A stretch of DNA of 64,000 nt from Actinomyces sp. oral taxon 171 str. F0337 (GTDB lineage: Bacteria > Actinomycetota > Actinomycetes > Actinomycetales > Actinomycetaceae), in assembly GCF_005696555.1 (NCBI RefSeq), contig NZ_CP040005.1, positions 1,798,001 to 1,862,000 on the forward strand, given 5' to 3'. How positions within the stretch are numbered: position 1 is the stretch's first letter; each line of letters starts with the position of its first letter. The translations under genes and the position numbers were made by a program. The notes below the pieces were generated by a model. The model worked only from the letters and a program-made list of their open reading frames with translations, was not told the DNA's origin and made no database searches. This document shows, one piece after another, positions 7,764-16,259 of this stretch.

Positions 7764-8636
7764 ACGGGTACGCGACTCGATGTACCTGGCCAGTGCCCCC
7801 AGGGACCAGTTCACGATGATGTAGAGCACGCCGATGATGACGTAGGTCTGGAAGAAGACCGACAAGCGAGCGTCGATCTTCGCTTGCCCAATTATGGTCG
7901 AACCGCGATACATGAGCTCGGGGTAGGCAAGCACGTACGCCAGCGTCGTCCCCTTGACGATGGTCACCAGCTGGGTCACAAGAGTCGGGAGCATAAGGCG
8001 CAGGGCCTGTGGCGCCAGGATGAGGCGCATCGTGAGCGATGAACTCATCCCCAGCGCCCAAGCGGCCTCCGTCTGGCCCCGGTCCAGCGCCCGGACACCG
8101 GAGCGGAAGACCTCCGCCGTCGTCGCCGAGGTGCACATGACGATGGGCAGTGCCAGCTTCCAGAAGTCCGAGACCGTCGCAAAGCGCGGAACCACCAGGA
8201 GGAAGAAGTAGACGAGCAGCAGCATCGGTACCGCCCTCATGGCATCGATCCACAGGCCCACCAGCCACCTCACGGGACGGTTGTCCAGCAGGCGGAGCCA
8301 CCCCAGGGCGATTCCCAGAGGGAAGGTGAGGACGGCAGCAACGGCCCCCAGGCTCAACGTGGTACCGGCTGCCTCCAGGAGCTGGCTGACGACCGAGTGC
8401 CCCAGGAAGTAGCGCCACTCGGGGTAGTCGAGCTGCCCTGCAAGATCCAGTCGATAGAGGACCGCACCTGCCAGCGCCGCGATTCCGAGAACCGCGAAGA
8501 CCGATCCGACGGCGATCAGGATGCGCCCCCGCGGCCCCGGCTCATCGAAGAGCAGCGCCGCATCCGTTGCCCCAGAACCTTGACCCCGCTGCTTGACGGG
8601 ACGGGGATCTGTCATCGGCATGATCTCTTCGCTCAT
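7761..8636 (-). CDS. Polar amino-acid ABC importer permease (second)
   Basis: 291 residues. Seen: an N-terminal cytoplasmic extension of about 35 residues, around five or six membrane helices, and the EAA loop AAWALGMSSSLTMRLILAPQ near residues 185-205 that contacts the ATPase. This matches HisM/GluD-type permeases. Its start overlaps the preceding permease stop by four bases (ATGA). It is the last gene of the operon ATPase - binding protein - permease - permease. Known: the two permeases form a heterodimeric channel. Substrate class is polar amino acids; the cysteine-rich leader upstream of the operon points to cysteine or cystine, but this is inference. Confidence 0.9.
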   Translation of the reverse strand: MSEEIMPMTDPRPVKQRGQGSGATDAALLFDEPGPRGRILIAVGSVFAVLGIAALAGAVLYRLDLAGQLDYPEWRYFLGHSVVSQLLEAAGTTLSLGAVAAVLTFPLGIALGWLRLLDNRPVRWLVGLWIDAMRAVPMLLLVYFFLLVVPRFATVSDFWKLALPIVMCTSATTAEVFRSGVRALDRGQTEAAWALGMSSSLTMRLILAPQALRLMLPTLVTQLVTIVKGTTLAYVLAYPELMYRGSTIIGQAKIDARLSVFFQTYVIIGVLYIIVNWSLGALARYIESRTR

Positions 8637-9289
8637 GCTCGCTCCTTCCCCATGAACTCGAGGCGCCTCTCAAGAAGGCCGCCGAGCTTCGTGGCGGCGA
8701 AGGCGATCGCCAGGTAGGTCAGTCCCGAGGTGAGGAAGGTGATGACTCCCGCAGCTCGGTCCTGGTTGATTTTCTGCGTGACCGCCGTCAGCTCGACGAC
8801 GCCGATAGCCGCGGCGAGCGAGGAGCCGATGAGGCAGGCGATGAAGATGTTGACCAGCGGCTGGATCGTGCGGGCCAGCGCCTGGGGCAGAACGATTCCA
8901 CGAATGATGAGCCCGAAGGGCATGCCCAGCGCGCGAGCGGCCTCGATCTGTCCCTTCGGCACCGAGTTGATCCCGCTGCGGACCGTCTCGCACACGAATC
9001 CGGATGAGGAGAAGATCAGCGCGACGACCACCGACCAGAAAAGCGGGATCGTGATACCGACATGGGGTAGTGCCAGACCGATGAGCACCATGAGGCACAG
9101 ATTCGGAATGTTGCAGGCCACCGTCACCCACGCCGCGCCCAGCGCGCGCAGCGGAGGGATGGGACCGACCCGGAAGACGGCCATGAGCGATCCCAGGAGC
9201 AGCCCGCCCAGGTAGGACAGGGCGGAGATCACCAGGGTGACCAGCAGTCCCCAGCCGATATCGGCGAGATTGTCGGTAATGGCACTCAC
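8633..9289 (-). CDS. Polar amino-acid ABC importer permease (first)
   Basis: 218 residues, the usual size for a GluC/HisQ-type permease. Seen: about five membrane helices and the EAA loop EAARALGMPFGLIIRGIVLPQ around residues 130-150. Translation of the second permease begins within its stop codon. The binding-protein gene ends 125 bases upstream. Role: with its partner it forms the inner-membrane translocation path of the importer encoded at 7761-11336. Confidence 0.9.
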   Translation of the reverse strand: MSAITDNLADIGWGLLVTLVISALSYLGGLLLGSLMAVFRVGPIPPLRALGAAWVTVACNIPNLCLMVLIGLALPHVGITIPLFWSVVVALIFSSSGFVCETVRSGINSVPKGQIEAARALGMPFGLIIRGIVLPQALARTIQPLVNIFIACLIGSSLAAAIGVVELTAVTQKINQDRAAGVITFLTSGLTYLAIAFAATKLGGLLERRLEFMGKERA

Positions 9290-9414
9290 GGTCGTCTCCT
9301 TGAAAGATGCGGGTCGTCACTATGACGAGAGTGCTGCCGGCCGCCGCGCCGTCGGCCCTGCGGCGGGTCCACTCGGACCGAGGACACGGCAAGCCTGACA
9401 GGCAACGAAGTCGT

Positions 9415-10461
9415 TCAGGAGTTCTGCGGAGTCTTATCACCGGCCTGCTCGGAGGCCGGCGCTGAGCCGCCCTCCGGCGCGGCAGTCTGCTGAGCGCCGT
9501 CAGCACCGGCCGTCGAGGACCCGGGGACCGACCCGATGGCCGGCGGCTGTGGGGCGGTGCCACCGAGGGACTTTCCGATCGTTGCGTCCCAGATCCTCTT
9601 CCAGGTGCCGTCGGCCTCGATCGTCTTCAGGAAGGTGTTGACGAAGGCCTGCGCACCGGAGTCCTTGGGAAGTCCGATGCCGTAGGGGTCCTCGGCGAAG
9701 GTCTCACCGACGATCTTGACCTTGTCATTGGACAGGACCTCGCTCTTGAGCAGGGACTGGTCCACGACGTAGGCCTTGACCTGCCCGCTCTCGACGGCGG
9801 CGACGCACTTGGCCTGGGTGTCGAAGGGCTTGGCGTTGGCCTTGGGGGCGTGCTTCTTCAACGCAGCGGCCGACGAGGAGTTGGACTGGACCGCGACGTC
9901 CCCGGTGAGGGTGTCGACGCCGGTGATGTCCTGGTTGTCGGCCTTGACCAGGATGGCCTGGCTGGAGGCGTAGTACGGACCGGCGAAGTCGATCTTCTTG
10001 GCCCGCTCCGGGGTGATCGTGTAGGTGGCGATGACGGCCTTGACCGTGCCGTTAGTCAGGACGGTCTCGCGAGTGTCGGCGGTGACCTGCTGGACCTCAA
10101 GGAGGGAGCGGGCGTCGTCGCCGCCGATGATGTAGCGGGCCAGCGCCTGGGCGATGGCCGCATCGAAGCCGGAGATCTTCTTCGTCTTGGAGTCCTCCCA
10201 GGAGAAGACCTCCGAGGTCTTGGTGCCACCGGTGACGAGCTTGTTCGCCTGCTTCACGGCGGCGGCCCAGGGGGAGGCGGCCACGACGTCGGCGGGAGCC
10301 ACCGGACCGGAGTTGATGGCCTTGTCGTAGGCGGCCTCAGAGGCCGTCGACGAGGCAACGGCCTTACCGTCGGCACCCGTGTCGGCGCAGGCAGCCAGGA
10401 CGCCGGCCAGGGAGACGGCACCGGTCGTGGCCAGGAGTCCGCGGCGGGAGAGGATGGTCAT
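9415..10461 (-). CDS. Amino-acid-binding lipoprotein of the ABC importer
   Basis: 348 residues. Seen: a signal sequence with twin arginines (SRRGLLATTG) and a lipobox LAAC, making Cys25 the lipidated residue. The solute-binding fold includes ISGFDAAIAQAL, RETVLTNGTVKAVIATYTIT and KKIDFAGPYY, close in style to glutamate-binding GluB proteins. The last 45 residues or so are a Pro/Ala/Gly/Gln-rich tail not usual for the family. Role: it captures the amino acid outside the membrane and delivers it to the permeases. The true ligand is uncertain: the fold alone suggests Glu/Gln/Asp, while the leader peptide of the operon suggests cysteine or cystine. Confidence 0.88.
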   Translation of the reverse strand: MTILSRRGLLATTGAVSLAGVLAACADTGADGKAVASSTASEAAYDKAINSGPVAPADVVAASPWAAAVKQANKLVTGGTKTSEVFSWEDSKTKKISGFDAAIAQALARYIIGGDDARSLLEVQQVTADTRETVLTNGTVKAVIATYTITPERAKKIDFAGPYYASSQAILVKADNQDITGVDTLTGDVAVQSNSSSAAALKKHAPKANAKPFDTQAKCVAAVESGQVKAYVVDQSLLKSEVLSNDKVKIVGETFAEDPYGIGLPKDSGAQAFVNTFLKTIEADGTWKRIWDATIGKSLGGTAPQPPAIGSVPGSSTAGADGAQQTAAPEGGSAPASEQAGDKTPQNS

Positions 10462-10550
10462 GGTGTTCCTTTCGTTCGGACGGGGAGGGGCCGTCCCAGG
10501 CGCTGGGCCTGCGGTGGTCGCCGCACTCGGGAGGAGGTGCGGTTCAGGGT

Positions 10551-11336
10551 TCAGTGGCTGAGCACCTTGGAGAGGAAGTCGCGGGCGCGCTCGGTGCGCG
10601 GGGAGGAGAAGAACTCGGCGGGTTGGCCAGACTCAACGATCTGGCCACCGTCCATGAAGACGACCCGATCGGCGACCGAGCGGGCGAAGCCCATCTCGTG
10701 GGTGACGACGAGCATGGTCATGCCCGAGGTCGCCAGGTCCTTGATGACGTCGAGGACCTCGTTGATCATCTCCGGATCCAGGGCGCTGGTGGGCTCATCG
10801 AAGAGCATGAGCTTGGGGTCCATGGCCAGCGCGCGGGCGATGGCGACGCGCTGCTGCTGCCCTCCGGAGAGCTGGGAGGGACGCTTTCCGGCCTGGTCCT
10901 CCAGACCGACTCGGGCCAGTAGCTCCCGGGCACGCTCCTCAGCCCGGCCCCGAGGGACACCACGCACCTTGATGGGCGCCAGGGTGATGTTGTCCAGCAC
11001 TGTACGGTGCGGGAAGAGGTTGAAGGACTGGAAGACCATGCCCACCTCAGCGCGCAGCCGTGCCAGAGCCCGACCCTCCTGAGGCAGTGGGGTTCCGTCG
11101 ATCTCGATCCGCCCCTTCTGGATCGGCTCCAGACGGTTGACAGTACGACACAGGGTCGACTTACCCGATCCGGAGGCGCCGATGACGGCCACGACCTCGC
11201 CACGGCGGATGTCGAGCGAGACGTCATCGAGAGCCTTGAAGCGGCCGTAGTACTTGGTGACGTGGCTGATCCGCACCAGGACGTCATCGTTCTGGTCTGC
11301 GGCTGCCTGATCAGGAGAGGGTGCGGATACGGTCAC
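10551..11336 (-). CDS. Amino-acid ABC importer ATP-binding protein
   Basis: 261 residues. Seen: Walker [10 protein letters not shown] at 53-61, signature LSGGQ at 156-160, Walker B LMLFDEP at 176-182, and His213 in VVTHE. These are all canonical for the polar amino-acid uptake family (GlnQ/GluA). The start is GTG at 11336. The SD GAGG (11345-11342) and the first two bases of the start codon lie in a small hairpin (ACGAG-GTA-CTCGT, 11347-11335), so initiation could be structure-controlled. First structural gene of the importer operon, 41 bases after the leader ORF. Confidence 0.93.
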   Translation of the reverse strand: MTVSAPSPDQAAADQNDDVLVRISHVTKYYGRFKALDDVSLDIRRGEVVAVIGASGSGKSTLCRTVNRLEPIQKGRIEIDGTPLPQEGRALARLRAEVGMVFQSFNLFPHRTVLDNITLAPIKVRGVPRGRAEERARELLARVGLEDQAGKRPSQLSGGQQQRVAIARALAMDPKLMLFDEPTSALDPEMINEVLDVIKDLATSGMTMLVVTHEMGFARSVADRVVFMDGGQIVESGQPAEFFSSPRTERARDFLSKVLSH

Positions 11337-11377
11337 GAGTACCTCGTCTCAACATGGGTATGGGAGCGTCATCTGTC

Positions 11378-11413
11378 TCATCGACAGCAACAGCAACACA
11401 TCCACATGCGCAC
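11378..11413 (-). CDS. Leader peptide with five consecutive cysteine codons (candidate cysteine attenuator)
   Basis: Seen: an 11-codon ORF, GTG (11413) CGC ATG TGG ATG, then TGT TGC TGT TGC TGT, then CGA TGA, encoding M-R-M-W-M-C-C-C-C-C-R. A strong SD (AAGGAGGA, GGAGG at 11424-11420) sits six bases before the GTG. The last Cys codon forms one arm of a hairpin CTGTC-GATGA-GACAG (11387-11373) whose loop holds the stop codon. Known: polycysteine short ORFs act as cysteine-responsive attenuators in mycobacteria. Inference: ribosome stalling at Cys codons when cysteine is scarce changes leader folding and raises importer expression. It is too short for standard gene calling. Confidence 0.7.
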   Translation of the reverse strand: MRMWMCCCCCR

Positions 11414-11475
11414 TGCATTCCTCCTTGCGTCATGTCAGCCTGCACGTTTGAGAAAGCTCCGACCTCTCGTCAGGA

Positions 11476-11506
11476 AGAGTAGCACCGTCGGCAACCGGGG
11501 CGTCAA
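11476..11506 (-). promoter_or_regulatory. Promoter candidate for the amino-acid importer operon
   Basis: Minus-strand TTGACG (11506-11501) is followed by GCTACT after 17 bp (11483-11478) or TACTCT after 19 bp (11481-11476). The transcript would start near 11470 and carry about 130 bases of leader containing the polycysteine ORF. Confidence 0.5.
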
Positions 11507-11595
11507 CCAATCCTGAGCGCCCATGACCCTGGGATGATGCTCACACACCGAGCAGAGCGCCTAACCGCGCGAGTCGACCATCCGGTCGTAGTCTC

Positions 11596-12252
11596 ATGCG
11601 CATGAGCCCCGCGAGCACCACCGATCCGCGTCGCCGTCTCCAGCCCGAGCAGCGTCGGGAGGAGCTGGTGAGAGTCGGCGTTGAGCTCTTCGCGGAAGGA
11701 ACGCTCGACCGCACTCACGTCAACGAGATCATCAAGCGGGCCGGTGTGTCACGCACACTCTTCTATCACTACTTCCCCTCCAAGATCGCCTTCGCCCGAG
11801 CCATCGTGGAGTACGAGATCCTTCATCTTCACGGCCTGGTCGAGCAGCAGACGGCACTGACCCTGGAAGGGGCGATCTCCACCTTCGCAGGCTACGTGAA
11901 GGCCAGGCCCGACAGCCTTCGAGCACTTCACACCGGAGGTCTTGACCAGGACCCTGAGATCGCGGCCGCACTGGCCACCAGCTTCGAGCGTTACGAACGT
12001 CTCGTGCTCATGCTCCTGGGTATCGCAGAGCCCGATGAGCAGGCCATGTTCGCCGCTGAGGTGTGGATCAGCACCATGATCACCCTGTGCCTGGCCTGGC
12101 TGGATCACCCCGAGATCAGCCAGGAGACCATCACGAACATGTCGGCCCAGACGCTACGGAGCCTGGTGTCCCAGGCTCGGCAAGGCGCTGAGCACACCTC
12201 CGAGCAGGCCTCAGCGCCGAGCACCGCCCACGACCTGGCGGGCGACCACTGA
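11596..12252 (+). CDS. TetR-family transcriptional regulator
   Basis: 218 residues. Seen: an N-terminal TetR helix-turn-helix (LFAEGTLDRTHVNEIIKRAG, then VSRTLFYHYFPSK) at about 30-75, followed by an all-helical ligand and dimer domain. An alternative start is ATG 11602; TAGTCT at 11589-11594 is correctly placed as a -10 for a leaderless message from 11602. The glycosyltransferase gene follows in the same direction after 208 bases. That gap holds a perfect TTGTAC-N5-GTACAA palindrome. Inference: this repressor controls the glycosyltransferase. The ligand is unknown. Confidence 0.87.
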   Translation: MRMSPASTTDPRRRLQPEQRREELVRVGVELFAEGTLDRTHVNEIIKRAGVSRTLFYHYFPSKIAFARAIVEYEILHLHGLVEQQTALTLEGAISTFAGYVKARPDSLRALHTGGLDQDPEIAAALATSFERYERLVLMLLGIAEPDEQAMFAAEVWISTMITLCLAWLDHPEISQETITNMSAQTLRSLVSQARQGAEHTSEQASAPSTAHDLAGDH

Positions 12253-12381
12253 GGGCGGCCGCCGAACCGCACTGAGGATCAGGCCTCAGCCGAGCCCCCA
12301 CCACACACTTTTTCCAGCACTCCAAACCTGACGTAAAAAAAGACATTCACATAGACTCGGGCGTGCTAACCTCTCCCTCAG

Positions 12382-12398
12382 TTGTACAAGACGTACAA
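12382..12398 (+). promoter_or_regulatory. Palindromic operator candidate upstream of the glycosyltransferase
   Basis: TTGTACAAGACGTACAA is a perfect 6-5-6 inverted repeat 62 bases before the glycosyltransferase start and 129 bases after the TetR stop. A possible extended -10 (TGCTAACCT, around 12364-12372) lies just upstream, so the site would overlap the transcription start. The region is AT-rich compared with its surroundings. Confidence 0.6.
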
Positions 12399-12460
12399 TA
12401 TAACGACGATGAGGGATCCCCACATGATGGTGCCCCTCGCTCTCAGAAGGAGAGCCAATC

Positions 12461-13741
12461 ATGCCTGATGGCACCACTGGAGGTGTGGTGGCTGTACGCC
12501 GCAGGACATCGCGCGTCCTCTTCGCTCCGGAGACCTTCAACTTCGCCGAGGTAACCCGCGCGATCGAGGTGGCCCGCCGGATGCCTTCGCACGTTGAGTG
12601 CGTCTTTGCCGGCTTCTCGCGACGCAACTCCGAGTACATCAAGGCCGCGGGCTTCGAGTTCCGTCTGCTGACCCCCTACCTCAGCGAGGAGGAGGGAAGG
12701 CTGGCGCTGGACTTCGACCAGGGTCGCAGCCTGCACCACCCGTTCACGGCGCAGATGCTCGCTCAGCGGGTGACAAGTGAGCGGGTGCTGTTGCGCGCCC
12801 TACGCCCGGACGCCGTTGTCATCGGAGTAACTCCCAGCCAGTTTATTTCTGCGCGGGCGGAGTGCGTGCCACTGGTTTTCGTACGGCCCTTCGCCTACTC
12901 CCTGGCGCATCTGGAGGCGGCGCGCACCACCGGGGCCACCGGTTTCCTGCCGCGCACATCCCCCGAGGAGTGCCTCCTCGACAACGTGGCCGCCCACGCG
13001 CTCCATGCGCTGGGAACTCGGGTCCCCCTGCCTCGATCCTTCCATCAGGTGGCCAAGGCCAATGGCGTCTCGCTGCCCCAGGGAGTGCTCGCCGGGCTCA
13101 CTGCCGACCTCAATCTCATCGCCAGCGCTCCGCACCTGCTGCCTCGATGGCTGAGGATGCCGGAGGGGCACCGGGTGGTGGGACCGGTCTACGCCCGTCT
13201 GCCCGGGGAGACTCCCGAGCTCCTCGCCGACCTGGCTGCCGGCCCCCAGCCCCTGGTGTACTTCGCCATGGGCTCATCGGGGAACCGTGACCTCGTCCTT
13301 GACGTCCTCGCAGGCCTGGGCCAGGCGGACTGCCAGGTACTGGCGCCGGTGCGCTCCCACCTTCACGAGGAGGACCTGGAGACTCTTCCGCTCAACGTCC
13401 ACGTCACTGACTGGATCCCGGCGCACCAGCTGGGCGACGCCGTCGACCTGGCCATCACTCACGGCGGGGAGGGAACGGTGCAGACCAGCTGCGTCCAGGG
13501 GTGGCCCTTCATCGGGATTCCGTTGCAGTTCGAGCAGCGATTCAACATTCAGCGCTGCGTGGCCTTCGGCTCGGCCAAACTCGTATCGCAGAAGGAGGCT
13601 CGCAGGACCGACTGGGCCGCGCTGGTGCGCCAGGCCCTGGCCGACGACGGCATGCGTTCGCGCGCTCGGCGGATGGCACGGCTCATGGAGGGGCTGGACG
13701 GACCGGGCCGGGCTGCCGAGGCGATCTGCGAGCTGCTGTGA
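12461..13741 (+). CDS. MGT/GT1-type glycosyltransferase
   Basis: 426 residues, GT-B fold. Seen: an N-terminal acceptor domain starting RVLFAPETFNFAEVTRAIEVA, and in the C-terminal half the donor-binding signature THGGEGTVQTS followed by GWPFIGIPLQFEQRFNIQRC (about residues 330-362), as in macrolide and UDP-sugar glycosyltransferases. AAGGAGAG about ten bases before the ATG fits a ribosome site. The upstream palindrome and the preceding TetR gene suggest induction by a small molecule. Inference: it may sugar-tag a toxic compound or a surface lipid. Convergent with the RNA methyltransferase gene at 13774. Confidence 0.82.
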   Translation: MPDGTTGGVVAVRRRTSRVLFAPETFNFAEVTRAIEVARRMPSHVECVFAGFSRRNSEYIKAAGFEFRLLTPYLSEEEGRLALDFDQGRSLHHPFTAQMLAQRVTSERVLLRALRPDAVVIGVTPSQFISARAECVPLVFVRPFAYSLAHLEAARTTGATGFLPRTSPEECLLDNVAAHALHALGTRVPLPRSFHQVAKANGVSLPQGVLAGLTADLNLIASAPHLLPRWLRMPEGHRVVGPVYARLPGETPELLADLAAGPQPLVYFAMGSSGNRDLVLDVLAGLGQADCQVLAPVRSHLHEEDLETLPLNVHVTDWIPAHQLGDAVDLAITHGGEGTVQTSCVQGWPFIGIPLQFEQRFNIQRCVAFGSAKLVSQKEARRTDWAALVRQALADDGMRSRARRMARLMEGLDGPGRAAEAICELL

Positions 13742-13773
13742 GTCTGCGGCGGCCCGGGTCCTGGGCCTGCGCC

Positions 13774-14688
13774 CTAAGCCTGCGCCCTGGCGCTGGCGTA
13801 GAGGCAGACGGCCGCGGCAGCGGCGACATTAAGGGACTCCGCCTTGCCGTAGATGGGGATGGAGACGACGGCGTCGGCTCGGCTCAACGCCTCTGAGGGC
13901 AGTCCGTGGGCCTCGTTACCGAGCAGCCAGGCACTGGGGGCCTCCAGGAGGGACTCAGCCTCGAAGAGGTCGAGGTCCCCACGTCCGTCGGCGGCGAGGA
14001 CGGTGAGTCCGGCACTGTGAAGCGCGGTGACGGCGTCGTCGAGGGCCACGCCGGTGACCACGGGCAGATGGAAGAGGCTTCCGGCGGTGGAGCGCACGAC
14101 CTTCGGCGCGGTGGGGTCCACGCTGCCGCGTACGAGGACGACGGCGTCGGCGCCGGCGGCATCGGCGGCCCGGATGATGGTGCCGGCATTTCCAGGATCC
14201 TGGGCCTGGGCGAGGACGGCGACGAGCCTGGCCCCTTCCAGGGCGGTGGTCAGTGCCTCGGAGCCAGTGACCTCCTCGGTGGCCACGACGGCCAGGAGAC
14301 CCTGCGCGTCGGGACTCATGGCGTCCATGACCTGTTGAGTCGTGACGTGCACGTAGAGACCCACTGCCACGGCCTCATCCCAGATCTCGCCGTGGCGCTC
14401 GAGGGCCGCCTCAGTGAGGTAGACGTCGAGCACGCGGCCTGGGGCGTGCCGGACGGCCTCGCGCACGCCCTGGGGACCTTCGACGAGGAAGCGACGGTGC
14501 TTGGCCCTCGCGTTGCGGCGCGACAGGCCCGCCACGCGGGAGATGCGGGCCGACGCCGGATTGCTCAGCACCTCACGGCCGGCGGCCGGGCCCTCGCTGA
14601 CGGTGCGCCGCCGCGGACCGCGGGCCTGAGGACGCTCGGGAGAGTCCTCGAGGAACTCATCAGGGACGGTGGAGGCGGTAGGGCTCAT
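13774..14688 (-). CDS. TrmH/SpoU-family RNA 2'-O-methyltransferase
   Basis: 304 residues. Seen: an N-terminal extension of about 50 residues, a substrate-binding domain (ARISRVAGLSRRNARAKHRRFLVEG), then the SPOUT knot with motif 1 AQDPGNAGTIIRAADAAGAD, motif 2 LLGNEAHGLP and motif 3 IPIYGKAESLNVAAAAAV. These define an S-adenosylmethionine-dependent rRNA or tRNA ribose methylase. In many actinobacteria this gene lies just downstream of rplT, as here. A strong hairpin at 14724-14766 separates it from the ribosomal-protein operon. The exact RNA target is unknown. Confidence 0.9.
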   Translation of the reverse strand: MSPTASTVPDEFLEDSPERPQARGPRRRTVSEGPAAGREVLSNPASARISRVAGLSRRNARAKHRRFLVEGPQGVREAVRHAPGRVLDVYLTEAALERHGEIWDEAVAVGLYVHVTTQQVMDAMSPDAQGLLAVVATEEVTGSEALTTALEGARLVAVLAQAQDPGNAGTIIRAADAAGADAVVLVRGSVDPTAPKVVRSTAGSLFHLPVVTGVALDDAVTALHSAGLTVLAADGRGDLDLFEAESLLEAPSAWLLGNEAHGLPSEALSRADAVVSIPIYGKAESLNVAAAAAVCLYASARAQA

Positions 14689-14723
14689 GCCGTCAGCCTA
14701 CGCGAGCGGCCGACCAGAACACC

Positions 14724-14766
14724 GAGTCCTCGCCACAAACCGGCTCAGGGTCTGTGACGAGGACTC
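14724..14766 (-). terminator. Strong terminator hairpin after the infC-rpmI-rplT operon
   Basis: Two 18-base arms (14724-14741 and 14749-14766) pair across a 7-base loop, with only two G-U type wobbles; the outer nine pairs, GAGTCCTCG with CGAGGACTC, are perfect. It lies 48 bases beyond the rplT stop. No T-run follows. Confidence 0.75.
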
Positions 14767-14814
14767 AGCGATGATGTGTCAGTGGGGGCTGACGCCCGAC
14801 TGCACTGGTTGATG

Positions 14815-15195
14815 TCAGGCCTTGGGGGCGTTGACGTCCTCGGGAAGGGCCTTGCGGGCCACCTCCACAAGGGCCTTGAAGCCCTCGGGCTCATTGACGG
14901 CCAGCTCGGCGAGCATGCGGCGATCGATCTCCACGCCGGCCAGGCCAAGGCCCTGGATGAAGCGGTTGTAGGTCAGGCCCTCGACGCGGGCGGCAGCGTT
15001 GATGCGCTGGATCCACAGGCGACGGAAGTCGCCCTTGCGGGCGCGACGGTCGCGGAACGCGTAGACGCCGGAGTGGGTGACCTGCTCCTTGGCCTTGCGG
15101 TAGAGGCGCGAGCGCTGGCCGCGGTAGCCTGAGGCCTTCTCGAGAACGGAACGACGCTTCTTCTGGGCGTTAACAGCCCGCTTCACACGTGCCAT
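14815..15195 (-). CDS. rplT: 50S ribosomal protein L20
   Basis: 126 residues beginning [15 protein letters not shown], with the family segments [15 protein letters not shown] and [14 protein letters not shown]. This is a standard L20 of full length. It binds 23S rRNA early in large-subunit assembly and, in several bacteria, represses its own operon by binding the mRNA leader. Last gene of infC-rpmI-rplT, 27 bases after rpmI. Confidence 0.98.
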   Translation of the reverse strand: MARVKRAVNAQKKRRSVLEKASGYRGQRSRLYRKAKEQVTHSGVYAFRDRRARKGDFRRLWIQRINAAARVEGLTYNRFIQGLGLAGVEIDRRMLAELAVNEPEGFKALVEVARKALPEDVNAPKA

Positions 15196-15222
15196 GGTGA
15201 GACTCCTTGGTGGGTTGGGCGG

Positions 15223-15417
15223 TCAGCGACCGAGCAGCTTCTTGACCTGACGGACGTCGGCCGGGGCGACCGGCTGGTCCTGGGACAGCTTGCGCTTGCG
15301 GCGGGAGGACTTGACCTCCAGCAGGTGGCGCTTGTTGGCCTGCTCGCGCATGAGCTTGCCGCTGCCGGTGACCCGGAAGCGCTTCTTGGCACCGGAGTGC
15401 GTCTTGTTCTTCGGCAT
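15223..15417 (-). CDS. rpmI: 50S ribosomal protein L35
   Basis: 64 residues, [21 protein letters not shown], then the basic segment [14 protein letters not shown]. Complete and canonical for L35. It is placed between infC and rplT as in nearly all bacteria; 122 bases separate it from infC. Confidence 0.98.
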   Translation of the reverse strand: MPKNKTHSGAKKRFRVTGSGKLMREQANKRHLLEVKSSRRKRKLSQDQPVAPADVRQVKKLLGR

Positions 15418-15539
15418 GGGTAATTTCCTCTTCTCGGTCCCTGGGAGACGCGTGGTCGCCGGGACTGCGGACCCCGCTCGCGGCGGCGAGGGGGTGGGTC
15501 GGTGGTGTCAGGTGAGTATCGAGAGCGCCGACAGCGCTC

Positions 15540-16181
15540 TCAGGAGTTCTCGCCGGCAGGCTCCCCGTCCGAGGCCTTGGCGCCCTTGGGCGCCCGGCCC
15601 GCGTGCTTCTCGGCACGGCGGGCGGCGCGGGCCTCCTCGCGGCGGCGGCGCTGGTCGGACTTGACCTCGGCCTTCTTGCGGACCGGAGCCAGGACCATGA
15701 CCATGTTGCGGCCGTCCTGACGGGGGTGGGACTCGATGGTGCCCAGCTCGGCCATCTCCTCGGCCAGGCCCTGCAGGAGCCTGATCCCGAGCTCGGGCCG
15801 GGACTGCTCACGGCCACGGAAGCGGACGATGCACTTGACCTTGTCCCCGCCCTTGAGGAATCGCTCGACGTGGCCGCGCTTGGTGGCGTAGTCGTGCTCA
15901 TCGATCTTGGGGCGGAACTGGATCTCCTTGAGCTGGGTGTTTGCCTGGTTGCGTCGCGCGTCGCGCGCCTTCATGGCCGACTCGTACTTGAACTTGCCGT
16001 AGTCCATGAGCTTGCACACCGGAGGGCGGGCGTCGGGTGCCACCTCGACCAGGTCGAGGTCGGCCTCCTCAGCCAGACGCAGGGCGTCCTCCACGCGGAC
16101 AACGCCGACCTGCTCGCCGCTGGGGCCGACGAGACGCACTTCGGGAACGCGGATCCGTTCGTTGATACGGGGCTCGCTGAT
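15540..16181 (-). CDS. infC: Translation initiation factor IF-3, starting at an AUC codon
   Basis: 213 residues if initiated at ATC 16181. The conserved IF-3 N-terminus [17 protein letters not shown] begins exactly at this ATC, a GAGG ribosome site sits seven bases upstream, and an in-frame TGA occurs three codons before it. The first ordinary start (GTG 16139) would remove 14 conserved residues, so it is rejected. Domains: N-domain to about residue 80, linker, C-domain with [10 protein letters not shown] and the [12 protein letters not shown] segment. The Ala/Arg/Glu-rich C-terminal tail is typical of actinobacteria. Known: non-AUG start codons on infC let IF-3 control its own synthesis. First gene of the operon with rpmI and rplT. 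Confidence 0.92.
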   Translation of the reverse strand: MSEPRINERIRVPEVRLVGPSGEQVGVVRVEDALRLAEEADLDLVEVAPDARPPVCKLMDYGKFKYESAMKARDARRNQANTQLKEIQFRPKIDEHDYATKRGHVERFLKGGDKVKCIVRFRGREQSRPELGIRLLQGLAEEMAELGTIESHPRQDGRNMVMVLAPVRKKAEVKSDQRRRREEARAARRAEKHAGRAPKGAKASDGEPAGENS

Positions 16182-16225
16182 GTCGGTTCCTCACTCTGAG
16201 TCACGGATGGTTGCCGAACGAGGAA

Positions 16226-16259
16226 AGGCCCCCGTTCCTGCCGCGCAGGTCGGAGGCCT
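16226..16259 (-). terminator. Terminator-like hairpin inside the infC leader (possible attenuator)
   Basis: On the minus strand AGGCCTCCG (16259-16251) pairs with CGGGGGCCT (16234-16226) with one wobble. An inner stem CCTGC-GCG-GCAGG lies within the loop, and TTTCC follows. It sits about 45 bases before the AUC start. Confidence 0.5.
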
